Shown one piece after another: positions 25,759 through 39,045 of a stretch of 64,000 nt of DNA. The translations under genes and the position numbers were made by a program. The notes below the pieces were generated by a model. The model was not told the DNA's origin. It did not search any database and saw only the letters and a program-made list of their open reading frames with translations. The stretch's first letter is position 1; the number at the start of each line of letters is the position of its first letter. Location of the stretch: contig CAWZYM010000418.1 in the NCBI GenBank assembly GCA_963966185.1, positions 72,501 to 136,500 of the forward strand, written 5' to 3'. The stretch comes from Rhabditoides inermis (taxonomy: Eukaryota; Nematoda; Chromadorea; Rhabditida; Rhabditidae).

Positions 25759-28150
25759 CATGTAAACAACAAATTTGAACTCAGTACATGGTCTAGTACA
25801 CGTTAGATACCTCTTAAATGAAAAATTGTGTTGTTTACTTCTTTGTTTACTTGTTGACATGAGTTGTTTACTATCATAAATGTACTTGTGTGCTTGTGTT
25901 ATGGTATGAGTATGAAGTGTCTACCTTGAAAAGTAACAAAGTTATTAAGGTTTCCGAGATTGTTTACATAATTTGTTTACTTGTTTACTTGTTTACATAA
26001 TATCTTTACTAAAAGTTTTGTCTTAGTTAGGTTGTTGTATGGTGTGAATATGAACTGTCTACCTCAATTCATTATTGAGTTATAGTGAAAAGTCTATTTT
26101 CGAGTCAAAGTCCAAAGTCCCTCTCGTAGAACCCATATAAGAAGATATGCAAATGAGATGTGTGATTTATGCTGACATCCCAGGTTCTCTCTTCTCTCTT
26201 CTCTCTTCTCTCTTCTCGCAACCGTGCGCATTGGCAGCGATTGACTAATGAAGATATGCAAATTTGACAACTCTTTTCTCTTTTCTCTTTTCTCTTCTCT
26301 CTTATCTTTTTATCTTGTTTACTCAAAATAATAAACAAAAACATGTTAGAGACCTTTAAAACACATTTCTGAGTTGTTTACAAAGTTGTTTACTTGTTTA
26401 CTTCATATGTAAACAACAAATATGAACTGAGTACTCTGTCTTTTACACGTTAGATATCTTTAAAATGAGATTTGTGGTTGTTTACTTCTTTGTTTACTTG
26501 TTGACTTGAGTTGTGTACTATTATGAATGTACTTGTGTACTTGTGTTATGGTATGAGTATGAAGTGTCTACCTTGAAAAGTAACAAAGTTATTAAGGTTT
26601 CCATGTTAGAGACATTTAAAACACACTTCTGAGTTGTTTACAAACTTGTTTACCTGTTTACCTCGCTTGTAAACAACAAATATGAACTCAGTACTTGGTC
26701 TAATACACGTTAGGTACCTTTTAAATGAGATTTGGAGTTGTTTACAAGTTTGTTTACTTGTTTACTTTTCATGTAAACAACAAATTTGAACTCAGTACAT
26801 GGTCTAGTACACGTTAGATACCTCTTAAATGAAAATTTGTGTTGTTTACTTCTTTGTTTACTTGTTGACATGAATTGTTTACTATCATAAATGTATTTGT
26901 GTACTTGTGTTATGGTATGAGTATGAAGTGTCTACCTTGAAAACTAACAAAGTTATTAAGGTTTCCGAGATTGTTTACATAATTTGTTTATTTGTTTACT
27001 TGTTTACATTATATCTTTACTAAAAGTTTAGTGGCGGCGCTTCGCGCTAGTTTACAAATTTGTTTACTTGTTTACATTTCATGTAAACAACAAATTTGAA
27101 CTCAGTACATGGTCTAGTACACGTTAGATACCTCTTAAATGAAAAATTGTGTTGTTTACTTCTTTGTTTACTTGTTGACATGAGTTGTTTACTATCATAA
27201 ATGTACTTGTGTGCTTGTGTTATGGTATGAGTATGAAGTGTCTACCTTGAAAACTAACAAAGTTATTAAGGTTTCCGAGATTGTTTACATAATTTGTTTA
27301 CTTGTTTACTTGTTTACATAATATCTTTACTAAAAGTTTTGTCTTAGTTAGGTTGTTGTATGGTGTGAATATGAACTGTCTACCTCAATTCATTATTGAG
27401 TTATAGTGAAAAGTCTATTTTCGAGTCAAAGTCCAAAGTCCCTCTCGTAGAACCCATATAAGGAGATATGCAAATGAGATGTGTGATTTATGCTGACATC
27501 CCAGGGACCATAGAACCTTAACTCTGAAAGGGCATCTCTGAGTCTCATACCGTAAGAGCTGTACCTCAGCTGACATACCTTAACCATAGGAAATTTTAGG
27601 GGGAGAGAGAGGCGACTAGCGGCCTGCGGCCGCTAGTGAGCTTCAGAACAAGTCAAACATATGAGTATAGATTATAGACTGAGGCCAATTTCTTTACAAA
27701 AACTCTTTGCCATAATTCATCTATTAAAACGGCTACAATATTATCTCAAACAAGCGTAGACAAAACAGTCAGTCAATTCAGGTGCATATATTGTTTACAA
27801 ACTTGTTTACTTGTTTATTTCAAACAACAAATATGGACTCACTACTCGGTTTAGTAGACATTAGATACCTTAAGAATGAAATTTGGAGTTGTTTACTTAA
27901 TTGTTTACTCGACTTGTTTACCAAACATTTTGTAGTTGTTTACTTGTTACCTGTACCGAGTATCGAGTTTGTATCTACAATAGGAGCTGAGCTATGCACA
28001 TGACCTTATTTGGAATATGCAAATGATGTATAATTAGATGAATTGTATACTAAACAATAAGTATTCCAGCACTTCGTACCTATACGAAGTATCAAAGTCG
28101 TAGCTGTAATAGGAGCTGAGATATGACCAAATTTGAATATGCAAAAGAGG
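25758..28150. repeat. Long AT-rich dispersed repeats rich in TTGTTTAC
   Basis: A block of about 430 bp at 25758-26184 recurs almost unchanged at 27078-27505, with a partial middle copy at 26772-27032. All carry many TTGTTTAC/GTAAACAA words and the ATGCAAATGAG octamer. GC-rich short hairpins punctuate the block, for example CTAGCGGCC...GGCCGCTAG near 27616. About 27960-28150 already holds two units of the 129-bp satellite seen again from 33.9 kb. No gene was recognised. Confidence 0.85.
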
Positions 28151-28159
28151 TATAATACT

Positions 28160-28668
28160 ATGGCAACCGTCGTAGTAGTGGGTACTGGTGTCGTTGAGAC
28201 ACAGACTCCCTCTCTCTCTCCCTCCTTTCCTCTCTCCTTCCTCCCCCCCCCTCTCTCTCTCTCTGACTTGTGTCGTCTTTGTCTTGTGCGATGAGAAGAG
28301 ACCGCGTGTGAGGAGAAGGAGGAGGGAGAAATGGCAACCGTCGTGGTAGTGGGTACTGGTGTAGTTGAGACACAGACTCTCTCTCTCTCCCTCCTTCCCT
28401 CTCTCCTTCCCCCCTCTCTCTTCCTCCTTCCCTCTCTCCTTCCCCCCTCCCTATCTCTCTCTCTGACTTGTGTCGTCTTTGTCTTGTGCGATGAGAAGAG
28501 ACCGCGTGTGAGGAGAAGGAGGATGGAGAAATGGCAACCGTCGTGGTAATGGGTACTGGTGTAGTTGAGACACAGACTCCCTCTCTCTCTCCCTCCTTCC
28601 CTCTCTCCTTCCCCCCTTCTCTCTTCCTCCTTCTCTCTTCCTCCCTCTCTCTCTCCTTCCTCTCCTTC

Positions 28669-28703
<35 letters not shown>

Positions 28704-28892
28704 TCTCTCTCTGACTTATGTCGTCTTTGTCTTGTGCGATGAGAAGAGACCACGTGTGAGGAGAAGGAGGAGGGAGAAATGGCAACCGTCGTGGCAGTGG
28801 GTACTGGTGTAGTTGAGACACAGACTCCCTCTCTCTCTCCCTCCTTCCCTCTCTCCTTCCCCCCTTCTCTCTTCCTCCTTCCCTCTCTCCTT

Positions 28893-28936
<44 letters not shown>

Positions 28937-29242
28937 GTGTCGTCTTTGTCTTGTGCGATGAGAAGAGACCACGTGTGAGGAGAAGGAGGAGGGAGAAATG
29001 GCAACCGTCGTGGCAGTGGGTACTGGTGTAGTTGAGACACAGACTCTCTCTCTCCCTCCTTCCCTCTCTCCTTCCCTCCTCTCTCTCTCTTTCTCTGACT
29101 TGTGTCGTCTTTGTCTTGTGCGATGAGAAGAGACCGCGTGTGAGGAGAAGGAGGAGGGAGAAATGGCAACCGTCGTGGTAGTGGGTACTGGTGTAGTTGA
29201 GACACAGACTCCCTCTCTCTCTCTCCCTCCTTCCCTCTCTCA

Positions 29243-29288
<46 letters not shown>

Positions 29289-29592
29289 GTGTCGTCTTTG
29301 TCTTGTGCGATGAGAAGAGACCGCGTGTGAGGAGAAGGAGGAGGGAGAAATGGCAACCGTCGTGGTAGTGGGTACTGGTGTAGTTGAGACTCAGACTCTC
29401 TCTCTCTCCCTCCTTCCCTCTCTCCTTCCCTCTCTCTCTCTCTGACTTGTGTCGTCTTTGTCTTGTGCGATGAGAAGAGACCGCGTGTGAGGAGAAGGAG
29501 GAGGGAGAATTGGCAACCGTCGTGGTAGTGGTTACTGGTGTAGTTGAGACACAGACTCCCTCTCTCTCTCTTCCTCCCTCTCTCTCTCCTTC

Positions 29593-29630
<38 letters not shown>

Positions 29631-30176
29631 GTGTCGTCTTTGTCTTGTGCGATGAGAAGAGACCGCGTGTGAGGGGAAGGAGGAGGGAGAAATGGCAACC
29701 GTCGTGGTAGTGGTTACTGGTGTAGTTGAGACACAGACTCTCTCTGTCTCCCTCCTTCCCTCTCTCCTTCCCCCCTCTCTCTTCCTTCTTACCTCTCTCC
29801 TTCTCACCCTCTCTTTTTCTGACTTGTGTCGTCTTTGTCTTGTGCGATAAGAAGAGACCGCGTGTGAGGAGAAGGAGGAGGGAGAAATGGCAACCGTCGT
29901 GGTAGTGGGTACTGGTGTAGTTGAGACACAGACTCCCTCTCTCTCTCTTCCTCCTTCCCTCTCTCCTTCCCCCCTCTCTCTCTATGACTTGTGTCGTCTT
30001 TGTCTTGTGCGATGAGAAGAGACCGCGTGTGAGGAGAAGGAGGAGGGAGAAATGGCAACCGTCGTGGTAGTGGGTACTGGTGTAGTTGAGACACAGACTC
30101 TCTTTCTCTCCCTCCTTCCCTCTCTCCTTCCCCCCTCTCTCTTCCTCCTTCCCTCTCTCCTTCCCCTCCCCCCTCC

Positions 30177-30237
<61 letters not shown>

Positions 30238-31330
30238 GTGTCGTCTTTGTCTTGTGCGATGAGAAGAGACCGCGTGTGAGGAGAAGGAGGAGGGAGAAAT
30301 GGCAACCGTCGTGGTAGTGGGTACTGGTGTAGTTGAGACACAGACTCCCCCTCTCTCTCTCCCTCCTTCCCTCTCTCCTTCCCCCCCCCTCTCTCCCTTC
30401 TTTCCTCTCTCCTTCCCCCCCCCCCCTCTCTCTCTGACTTGTATCGTCTTTGTCTTGTGCGATGAGAAGAGACCGCGTGTGAGAAGAAGGAGGAGGGAGA
30501 AATGGCAACCGTCGTGGTAGTGGGTACTGGTGTAGTTGAGACACAGACTCCCCCTCTCTCTCTCCGTCCTTCCCTCTCTCCTTCCCCCCCCTCTCCCTTC
30601 TTTCCTCTCTCCTTCCCCCCCCTCCTCTCTCTCTCTCTCTGACTTGTATCGTCTTTGTCTTGTGCGATGAGAAGAGACCGCGTGTGAGAAGAAGGAGGAG
30701 GGAGAAATGGCAACCGTCGTGGTAGTGGGTACTGGTGTAGTTGAGACACAGACTCCCCCTCTCTCTCTTCCTCCTTCCCTCTCTCCTTCCCCCCTCCCTC
30801 TCTCTATGACTTGTGTCGTCATTGTCTTGTGCGATAAGAAGAGACCGCGTGTGAGGAGAAGGAGGAGGGAGAAATGGCAACCGTCGTGGTAGTGGGTACT
30901 GGTGTAGTTGAGACACAGACTCTCTCTCTCTATCTCTCCCTCCTTCCCTCTCTCCTTCCCCCCTTCCTCTCTCTCTCTCTCTCTCTCTGACTTGTGTCGT
31001 CTTTGTCTTGTGCAATGAGAAGAGACCGCGTGTGAGGAGAAGGAGGAGGGAGAAATGGCAACCGTCGTGGTAGTGGGTACTGGTGTAGTTGAGACACAGA
31101 CTCTCTCTCTCTCCCTTCTTCCCTCTCTCCTTCCCCTCTCTCTCTTCCTTCTTCCCTCTCTCCTTCCCCCCCCCTCTCTCTCTCTCTCTGACTTGTGTCG
31201 TCTTTGTCTTGTGCGATGAGAAGAGACCGCGTGTGAGGAGAAGGAGGAGGGAGAAATTGCAACCGTCGTGGTAGTGGTTACTGGTGTAGTTGAGACACAG
31301 ACTCCCTCTCTCTCTCTTTCTCCTTCCCCT

Positions 31331-31364
<34 letters not shown>

Positions 31365-32661
31365 GTGTCGTCTTTGTCTTGTGCGATGAGAAGAGACCGC
31401 GTGTGAGGGGAAGGAGGAGGGAGAAATGGCAACCGTCGTGGTAGTGGGTACTGGTGTAGTTGAGACACAGACTCTCTCTCTCTCCCTCTTTCCCTCTCTC
31501 CTTCCCCCCTTTCTCTTTCTGACTTGTGTCGTCTTTGTCTTGTGCGATAAGAAGAGACCGCGTGTGAGGAGAAGGAGGAGGGAGAATTGGCAACCGTCGT
31601 GGTAGTGGGTACTGGTGTAGTTGAGACACAGACTCCCTCTCTCTCTCTCTTCCTCCTTCCCTCTCTCCTTCCCCCCTCTCTCTCTATGACTTGTGTCGTC
31701 TTTGTCTTGTGCGATGAGAAGAGACCGCGTGTGAGGAGAAGGAGGAGGGAGAAATGGCAACCGTCGTGGTAGTGGGTACTGGTGTAGTTGAGGCACAGAC
31801 TCCCTCTCTCTCTTCCTCCTTCCCTCTCTCCTTCCCCCCTCTCTCTTCCTTGAGAGAGGGAGAAATGGCAACCGTCGTGGTAGTGGGTACTGGTGTAGTT
31901 GAGACACAGACTCTCTCTCTCTCCTTCCCTCTCTCCTTCCCCCTCTCTCTTCCTTCCTTCCTCTCTCCTTCTCCCCTCTCTCTCCCTGACTTGTGTCGTT
32001 TTTGTCTTGTGCGATAAAAAGAGACCGCGTGTGAGGAGAAGGAGGAGGGAGAAATGGCAACCGTCGTGGTAGTGGGTACTGGTGTAGTTGAGACACAGAC
32101 TCTCTCTCTCTCCTTCCCTCTCTCCTCCCCCCTCTCTCTTCCTTCCTTCCTTTCTTCTTCTCCCCTCTCTCTCTGACTTGTGTCGTTTTTGTCTTGTGCG
32201 ATGAGAAGAGACCGCGTGTGAGGAGAAGGAGGAGGGAGAAATGGCAACCGTCGTGGTAGTGGGTACTGGTGTAGTTGAGACACAGACTCTCTCTCTCTCC
32301 TTCCCTCTCTCCTCCCCCTCTCTCTTCCTTCCTTCCTCTCTTCTTCTCCCCTCTCTCTCTCTGACTTGTGTCGTTTTTGTCTTGTGCGATGAGAAGAGAC
32401 CGCGTGTGAGGAGAAGGAGGAGGGAGAAATGGCAACCGTCGTGGTAGTGGGTACTGGTGTAGTTGAGACACAGACTCTCTCTCTCTCCTTCCCTCTCTCC
32501 TCCCCCCTCTCTCTTCCTTCCTTCCTCTCTTCTTCTCCCCTCTCTCTCTCTGACTTGTGTCATTTTTGTCTTGTGCGATGAGAAGAGACCGCGTGTGAGG
32601 AGAAGGAGGAGGAGGAAATGGCAACCGTCGTGGTAGTGGGTACTGGTGTAGTTGAGACACA

Positions 32662-32714
<53 letters not shown>

Positions 32715-32887
32715 TCCTTCCCTCTCCCCCCCCCCCCCTTTCTCTCACTCTGACTTGTGTCGTCTTTGTCTTGTGCGATGAGAAGAGACCGCGTGTGAGG
32801 AGAAGGAGGAGGGAGAAATTGCAACCGTCGTGGTAGTGGTTACTGGTGTAGTTGAGACACAGACTCCCTCTCTCTCTCTTTCTCCTT

Positions 32888-32934
<47 letters not shown>

Positions 32935-33790
32935 GTGTCGTCTTTGTCTTGTGCGATGAGAAGAGACCGCGTGTGAGGGGAAGGAGGAGGGAGAAATGGC
33001 AACCGTCGTGGTAGTGGGTACTGGTGTAGTTGAGACACAGACTCTCTCTCTCTCCCTCTTTCCCTCTCTCCTTCCCCCCTTTCTCTTTCTGACTTGTGTC
33101 GTCTTTGTCTTGTGCGATAAGAAGAGACCGCGTGTGAGGAGAAGGAGGAGGGAGAATTGGCAACCGTCGTGGTAGTGGGTACTGGTGTAGTTGAGACACA
33201 GACTCCCTCTCTCTCTCTCTTCCTCCTTCCCTCTCTCCTTCCCCCCTCTCTCTCTATGACTTGTGTCGTCTTTGTCTTGTGCGATGAGAAGAGACCGCGT
33301 GTGAGGAGAAGGAGGAGGGAGAAATGGCAACCGTCGTGGTAGTGGGTACTGGTGTAGTTGAGACACAGACTCCCTCTCTCTCTTCCTCCTTCCCTCTCTC
33401 CTTCCCCCCCCCTCTCTCTCTGACTTGTATCGTCTTTGTCTTGTGCGATGAGAAGAGACCGCGTGTGAGGAGAAGGAAGAGGGAGAAATGGCAACCGTCG
33501 TGGTAGTGGGTACTGGTGTAGTTGAGACACAAACTCCCCCTCTCTCTCTTCCTCCTTCCCTCTCTCCTTCCCCCCCCCCCCCCCTCTCTCTCTCTCTGAC
33601 TTGTGTCGTCATTGTCTTGTGCGATGAGAAGAGACCGCGTGTGAGGAGAAGGAGGAGGGAGAAATGGCAACCGTCGTGGTAGTGGGTACTGGTGTAGTTG
33701 AGACACAGACTCCCTCTCTCTCTTCCTCCTTCCCTCTTTTCTCCCCCCCCCCTCTCTCTCTGACTTGTGTTGTCTTCGTGATGAGAGAAT
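28160..33790. repeat. CT-rich satellite, 31 copies of a 115-bp core plus variable CT tract
   Basis: The core begins GACTTGTGTCGTCTTTGTC, continues through GAAGAGACCGCGTGTGAGG and GGCAACCGTCGTGGTAGTG, and ends GTAGTTGAGACACAGACTC. A polypyrimidine stretch of roughly 20-120 bases then leads to the next core. I count 31 occurrences of GCAACCGTCG with a mean spacing near 184 bases. On the minus strand the core has no stop in any frame, which produces apparent ORFs up to about 1000 residues. One copy near 31850 is shortened. Confidence 0.95.
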
Positions 33791-33889
33791 AGGAAACAGC
33801 TGCACTCTCTCCCTCTCTTTCTCTTTCTCTCCCTCTTTCTCTCTCTCACTAATTCTTCTTCCCTCTCTTTCCCTGTAGGTAACAATCTG

Positions 33890-35670
33890 CAGATAATAGG
33901 AGCTGAGATATGAACATGACCTTATTAGGGATATTCAAATGAGGTCTAATTAGATATATACGAAACATTTTGTACTCCAGTACGTTGTACTTATATCAAG
34001 TACCAAGAATGTAGTTATAACAGGAGCTGAGATATGAACAAGACCTTATTTGGGATATTCAATTGAGTTTAATTAAATAATTTGAATACGAAACAGTTTG
34101 TACCCAAGTATTTTGTACTTATTCCAAGTATCAAGATTGTAGCTATAAAATGAGCTGAGCTATAAACATGACCTTATTTGGATTATGCAAATGAGGTATA
34201 ATTAGATAAGTTGTATACCAAACAGTTTGTACTCAAGTACTTTGTACTTTTACCAACTATCAATATTGTAGCTATAATAGGAGCTGAGATATAAACAGGA
34301 CCTTGATTGGGATATGCAAATGAGGTTTAATTAAATAAGTTTTATACCAAACAGTTTGTACTCAAATACTTTGTACAAATACCAAGTATCGAGATTGGCG
34401 CTATAATAGGAACTGAGATATAAACATGACCTTATTTGGGACATGCAAATGAGGTTTAATTAAATAAGTTATATACGAAACAGATTGTACTCGAGTACTT
34501 TGTACTTACACCAAGTATCAAGATTGTAGCTATAATAGGAGCTTAGTTTTGAACATGACCCTATTTGGGATATTCAAATGAGGTTTAATCAAATAAGTTG
34601 TATACCAAACAGTTTGTACTCGAGTACCTTGTACTTTTACCAAGTATCGAGATTGTAGCTATAATAGGAGCCGAGATATGAACATGACCTTATTTGGGAT
34701 ATTCAAATGAGGTGATTTAGAACGATAAATTTATCTAAAAAATATCACTTGTTTACCTGCTACCTGTACGAAGAATGAACCTTCTACCTTGAAAAATAAC
34801 CGAGTTATGAATTTTTAAATGTTTCTGAATATTTAAAATGTGAAATTTTGGAAATTGAATAAATTTCAAAAATTAGTTAAAAATCTGAGTTAATTCATGA
34901 ACGAAGGTATTACGGTAGTGATAATTAATTGACAAAATGCAGGTGTCAACTCTCACTGAGACGAAAGTTACAGACCAGTCGCCGAGAGGGTATTTTGCAA
35001 ACCTATTTTGCATATATGCAAATGAGGTGAGAAAAATCGGTAACCGACTGGGGGCCTATGCTAGTTTACCCCTAAGAGATGAACTCTCAGGACCTAAAGA
35101 ATAAAGAGTTATGTGTACCGCATGTTAGAGACTTATGAAATTCATTTCTTACATAATTGTTTAATTGTTTACGTCACTTGTAAACAACAAATATGAAATC
35201 ATTACTTGGTCTAGTACACTTTAGATACCTTTTAAATGAATAATTGAGTTGTTTACTTATTTGTTTACTTGTTTACTTGACTTGTTTACCTAATGTTTTA
35301 GACTTGTTTACTTGTTACCTGTACCAAGTATCGAGATTGGCGCTATAATAGGAACTGAGATATGAACATGACCTTATTTGGGACATGCAAATGAGGTTTA
35401 ATTAAATAAGTTATATACGAAACAGTTTGTACTCAAGGACTTTGTACTCGTACCAACTATCAAGATTGTAGCTATAATAGAAGCTGAGATATAAACTATA
35501 AACATGCCCTTATTTGGATTATGCAAATGAGGTATAATTAGATAAGTTGTATACCAAACAGTTTGTACTGAAGCACTTTGTACTCGTACCAAGTATGAAG
35601 ATTGTAGCTATATTAGGAACGGAGAAATGAATGTGACCTTATTTGGAGTATGCAAATGAGGTGAGAACAA
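33890..35670. repeat. 129-bp satellite with ATGCAAAT, about 7 tandem units plus 3 more
   Basis: Units begin near 33896, 34024, 34153, 34280, 34409, 34538 and 34667 with variants of GGAGCTGAGATATGAACATG. Each contains (A)TATGCAAATGAGGT, a GTTTGTACTC run and CCAAGTATCAAGATTGTAGC. Three further units begin near 35352, 35480 and 35615 after a TTGTTTAC-rich interruption (35150-35330). No coding sequence was seen. Confidence 0.9.
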
Positions 35671-35974
35671 GCGGTGACCATTCTCGGGCCTGGGCTAGTC
35701 TATGCCTAAGAGATGAACGCCCAGGACCTAAAGAGTAAAGTGTTATGCGTCCGGACAAACACTGACCTAAGCAAATTTATATGTCCAACCCAGGCGATTG
35801 AAATCAGAAACCGGCATTTTGATCCAAACCGAATCTGACCTCGTGAGAAGCAAATTTTTGTGTACGTTTCGCAATACATTCGAAACTGGCGACATGGTTC
35901 GACCGGTCAATTCACAACTTTTTTTTCCTTTTCACATTTTCACTCACTTCCTGTGAAGCTATAAAAAAGTTCAG

Positions 35975-36010
35975 AATTAGAGAGGGCGCGCAGCGCCCTC
36001 TCTTTTGGCT
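35975..36010. other. GC-rich short hairpin
   Basis: GAGAGGGCGC and GCGCCCTCTC flank a 3-base loop, giving a perfect 10-bp stem in AT-rich surroundings. It could be a transposon terminal hairpin, but no element ends were defined. 36010-36735 holds moderately GC-rich DNA with no gene I recognise. Confidence 0.6.
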
Positions 36011-36737
36011 TAGGATAGGGCTCGCGCCAGAATTTTCAAGAAGCTATATCCAAAAATCATGTTAGCAGGAACGTGAACTCATCCAATTCATGTTAGTTAG
36101 ATTCGCACGGTTCCGTAGGCCAGATCACTAATTGATGGCATCTTTGTATCTTTTCTCCGAAAGAAGTTATGAGCGATCGCGCGCGCGCAGTATGCGCCAG
36201 GCCAGCGTGTGTGTGGGTCCGTGGTTCCCGTCACGCTGCTGGATGCTCGCTTTCGTTATCGTCTGCCGGGCAGGCGCAGGCAATAAGAGATGTCGTGTCC
36301 GGTAACTCTGACTCTCTGCCGAAAGCGTACTCTCTCGCGTTTTCTGCGCGTGTTCTCCAACTAGCACTTTGAGTGTAGTTCGCCTCGCCGCCGCCAGCGT
36401 CTAATTCGCGCCGGGTTTGCGTTGTTTTGGGTTCCCGTCACTCTGGCTAGCTCTCTCTCCCGGCAGGCGGGCAGGGCGCGCAGAGAAATCGCGAGAGAGC
36501 ACGCTGTCGGGTGAGAGCGCAGACATGCACTTACACCACGGCGACCGAAATTCAGAGAAGTGTCGATTAGAATTGTTTCTATACAATACCAAGAAAAATA
36601 TAGTTACATATACACGCAACATTGTGCGTCACATCATAAAATGTGTCACATAATAGTTCTATGCGTACTAATTAACGACAGAGCTTGGGAATCAGAAAGA
36701 GAAGAAATTTCTATGAAATTCAACAAAAGCACATATA

Positions 36738-36908
36738 TTATCTGTTAAAAAGTACTTGCGTAAAGATATTAAGTTTGTCTTGACCCAATTCAACAAAAGC
36801 GCATGCATAAAACGTTTACAAATACTAACACAAACCTGCGCATAACGAACAGTGGACACTAACAGATGAAATATAACAATACAAATGAATAACGTCATAC
36901 GTCCATAT

Positions 36909-36943
<35 letters not shown>

Positions 36944-37047
36944 GCGCAGGTTTGTGTTAGTATTTGTAAACGTTTTATGCATGCGCTTTTGTTGAATTGG
37001 GTCAAGACAAACTTAATATCTTTACGCAAGTACTTTTTAACAGATAA
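36738..37047. repeat. Perfect-looking inverted repeat, about 104-bp arms with a 100-bp loop
   Basis: The left arm (36738-36842) and right arm (36944-37047) are reverse complements by eye over the full length, for example CTGTTAAAAAGTACTTGCG against CGCAAGTACTTTTTAACAG. The loop ends in a (GA)n tract. A transcript would fold into a long double-stranded hairpin. Confidence 0.93.
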
Positions 37048-37082
37048 TGTCTTTATGCTACAAATCAGCAAAGACGGAAGAG

Positions 37083-37214
<132 letters not shown>

Positions 37215-37648
37215 TGTTCTATTCTCTTAATAAGCCGCGCTCTGTGTGGTATAACAGAGGTTGAGGAGAGTCAGCTCGTGGTAATAGCGCGCAAAACAAG
37301 AGAGTTAGATGGTGAGAGCACCATATTCCGAACTGCAAGCGTGAAACTATCGCACTGAAGCAGGCTATAGAACAGGTGTGTGAAAGACCCAACATTGTTC
37401 ATTTATTGATGCTTATTGTTTACTTATTGATGCTCACCATGAGGGGATTGACCATACGTTTCGCAACACAATAAACACTATGCACTAGTATGACGATCCA
37501 ATGAAGATCCTGTAGAAATACGGAACAAACATAGATTAATCAGAAGATGATGTTAGAACACTCCCGCGCTCTCTTTCTTTTATGGACAAGATACTTATGG
37601 AAAAAGTAGGAGAGAACAAGAGAGCAAGAGAGAGAGAGAGCCAGAGAG

Positions 37649-37707
<59 letters not shown>

Positions 37708-37712
37708 AAGAG

Positions 37713-37767
<55 letters not shown>

Positions 37768-37813
37768 AAGGGAGAGGGAGAGAGATACAGACAGTGATAC
37801 AGTTTGTGTTCAG

Positions 37814-37991
37814 GTCTCGCTGTCCCTGCAATCTGCCTACCTGTGCGGGGTGACCCTCTGCCTCATCGCCGCACTCACACTCGCCACGGTGTTCAGACTG
37901 CGCGCCATGCAGAACGAGACAAGGTCGGCAGCCCTCCCTCCCTCCATCTCTTTCTCCCTACCTCTCTTTCCCTTCCTCTCTCTCCTCCCCT

Positions 37992-38034
<43 letters not shown>

Positions 38035-38430
38035 TCGTCTCTTCCTCTTGTCTCTTTCCTTTCTTCTACACTCGTCTTTGCTCCTCTTCCTCTACATGAA
38101 AACACGTATGTATTCAAAGACTTTTCAAGTCGGTTACAGCACCAACCATTATAGAAAGTAGGAAAAAACTGCAACAAAAAAACGACTGTCTTTCCTCTTT
38201 CTGTCGACGTTCACGGGTGTGCGGTGGATTTTCAGATCAATCAATAAAAGTGTACTGAACCAAAATCTGTCGCCTTCTGGGAATGGCTTCCCGTGCTAAT
38301 CGTACAAAGTATCAAAATAAAATAAAAATTACAAGGAAAACCATTGCAGACGAGTGGAGCGACAGCTGTTCGCGGTATCTTCCATAATGGCGTTCAGTGT
38401 GGCAGTGCTGTGCAGCAACAAGGTAGGGGG

Positions 38431-38468
<38 letters not shown>

Positions 38469-38496
38469 ATCCCTCTCTCTTCATCCCTCTCTCTCT

Positions 38497-38534
<38 letters not shown>

Positions 38535-38548
38535 ATCCCTCTCTCTCT

Positions 38549-38587
<39 letters not shown>

Positions 38588-38972
38588 CCTCCCCCTCTCC
38601 TTTTATCTATCTCTTTGATCCAAGGAAAGAGACAGTTGACTGAGTGGAAAATAGAGAGAGAAAGAGAGAAATGGAGAGAGAGGTACATAGAGAGCGAGAG
38701 AGAGAGAGAGAGAGAGTGGGAAGTAGAGAGAGAGAGAGAGAGGGGGGGGGGGAGAGATAGAAATGTTCAGATCGGCTACTTTCTCTTCCGCCAGCATGCC
38801 ATGTTTCTCTACTCCTCGTGGCCGTTTAATATCGGTGAGAAAAAAACAACTATTTTATATTGAATTTTGTTTTCAATCCAATAATCAATAGTTCAGATTT
38901 AGATTTTTTCGTACACTCGTCCCCTTGGTCGCTGTTTTTAGTTAATGGAAAAATTAGAGAACAGGTATAAGA

Positions 38973-39045
<73 letters not shown>

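Noticed and set aside
28687..31629. A 980-residue minus-strand ORF (and 1006 residues at 29804-32824)
   Set aside because: It is made wholly of the CT satellite. The frame changes meaning when CT tracts vary, all three frames are open, and there is no domain or start context.
28160..33790. CRISPR-like array (conserved repeat with variable spacers)
   Set aside because: The spacers are only CT tracts of changing length, the repeat is about 115 bases, and the genome is eukaryotic.
37595..37831. Ser/Leu and Arg/Glu ORFs over GA tracts here and at many other places
   Set aside because: A dinucleotide repeat has no stop codons in some frames, so such ORFs arise automatically.
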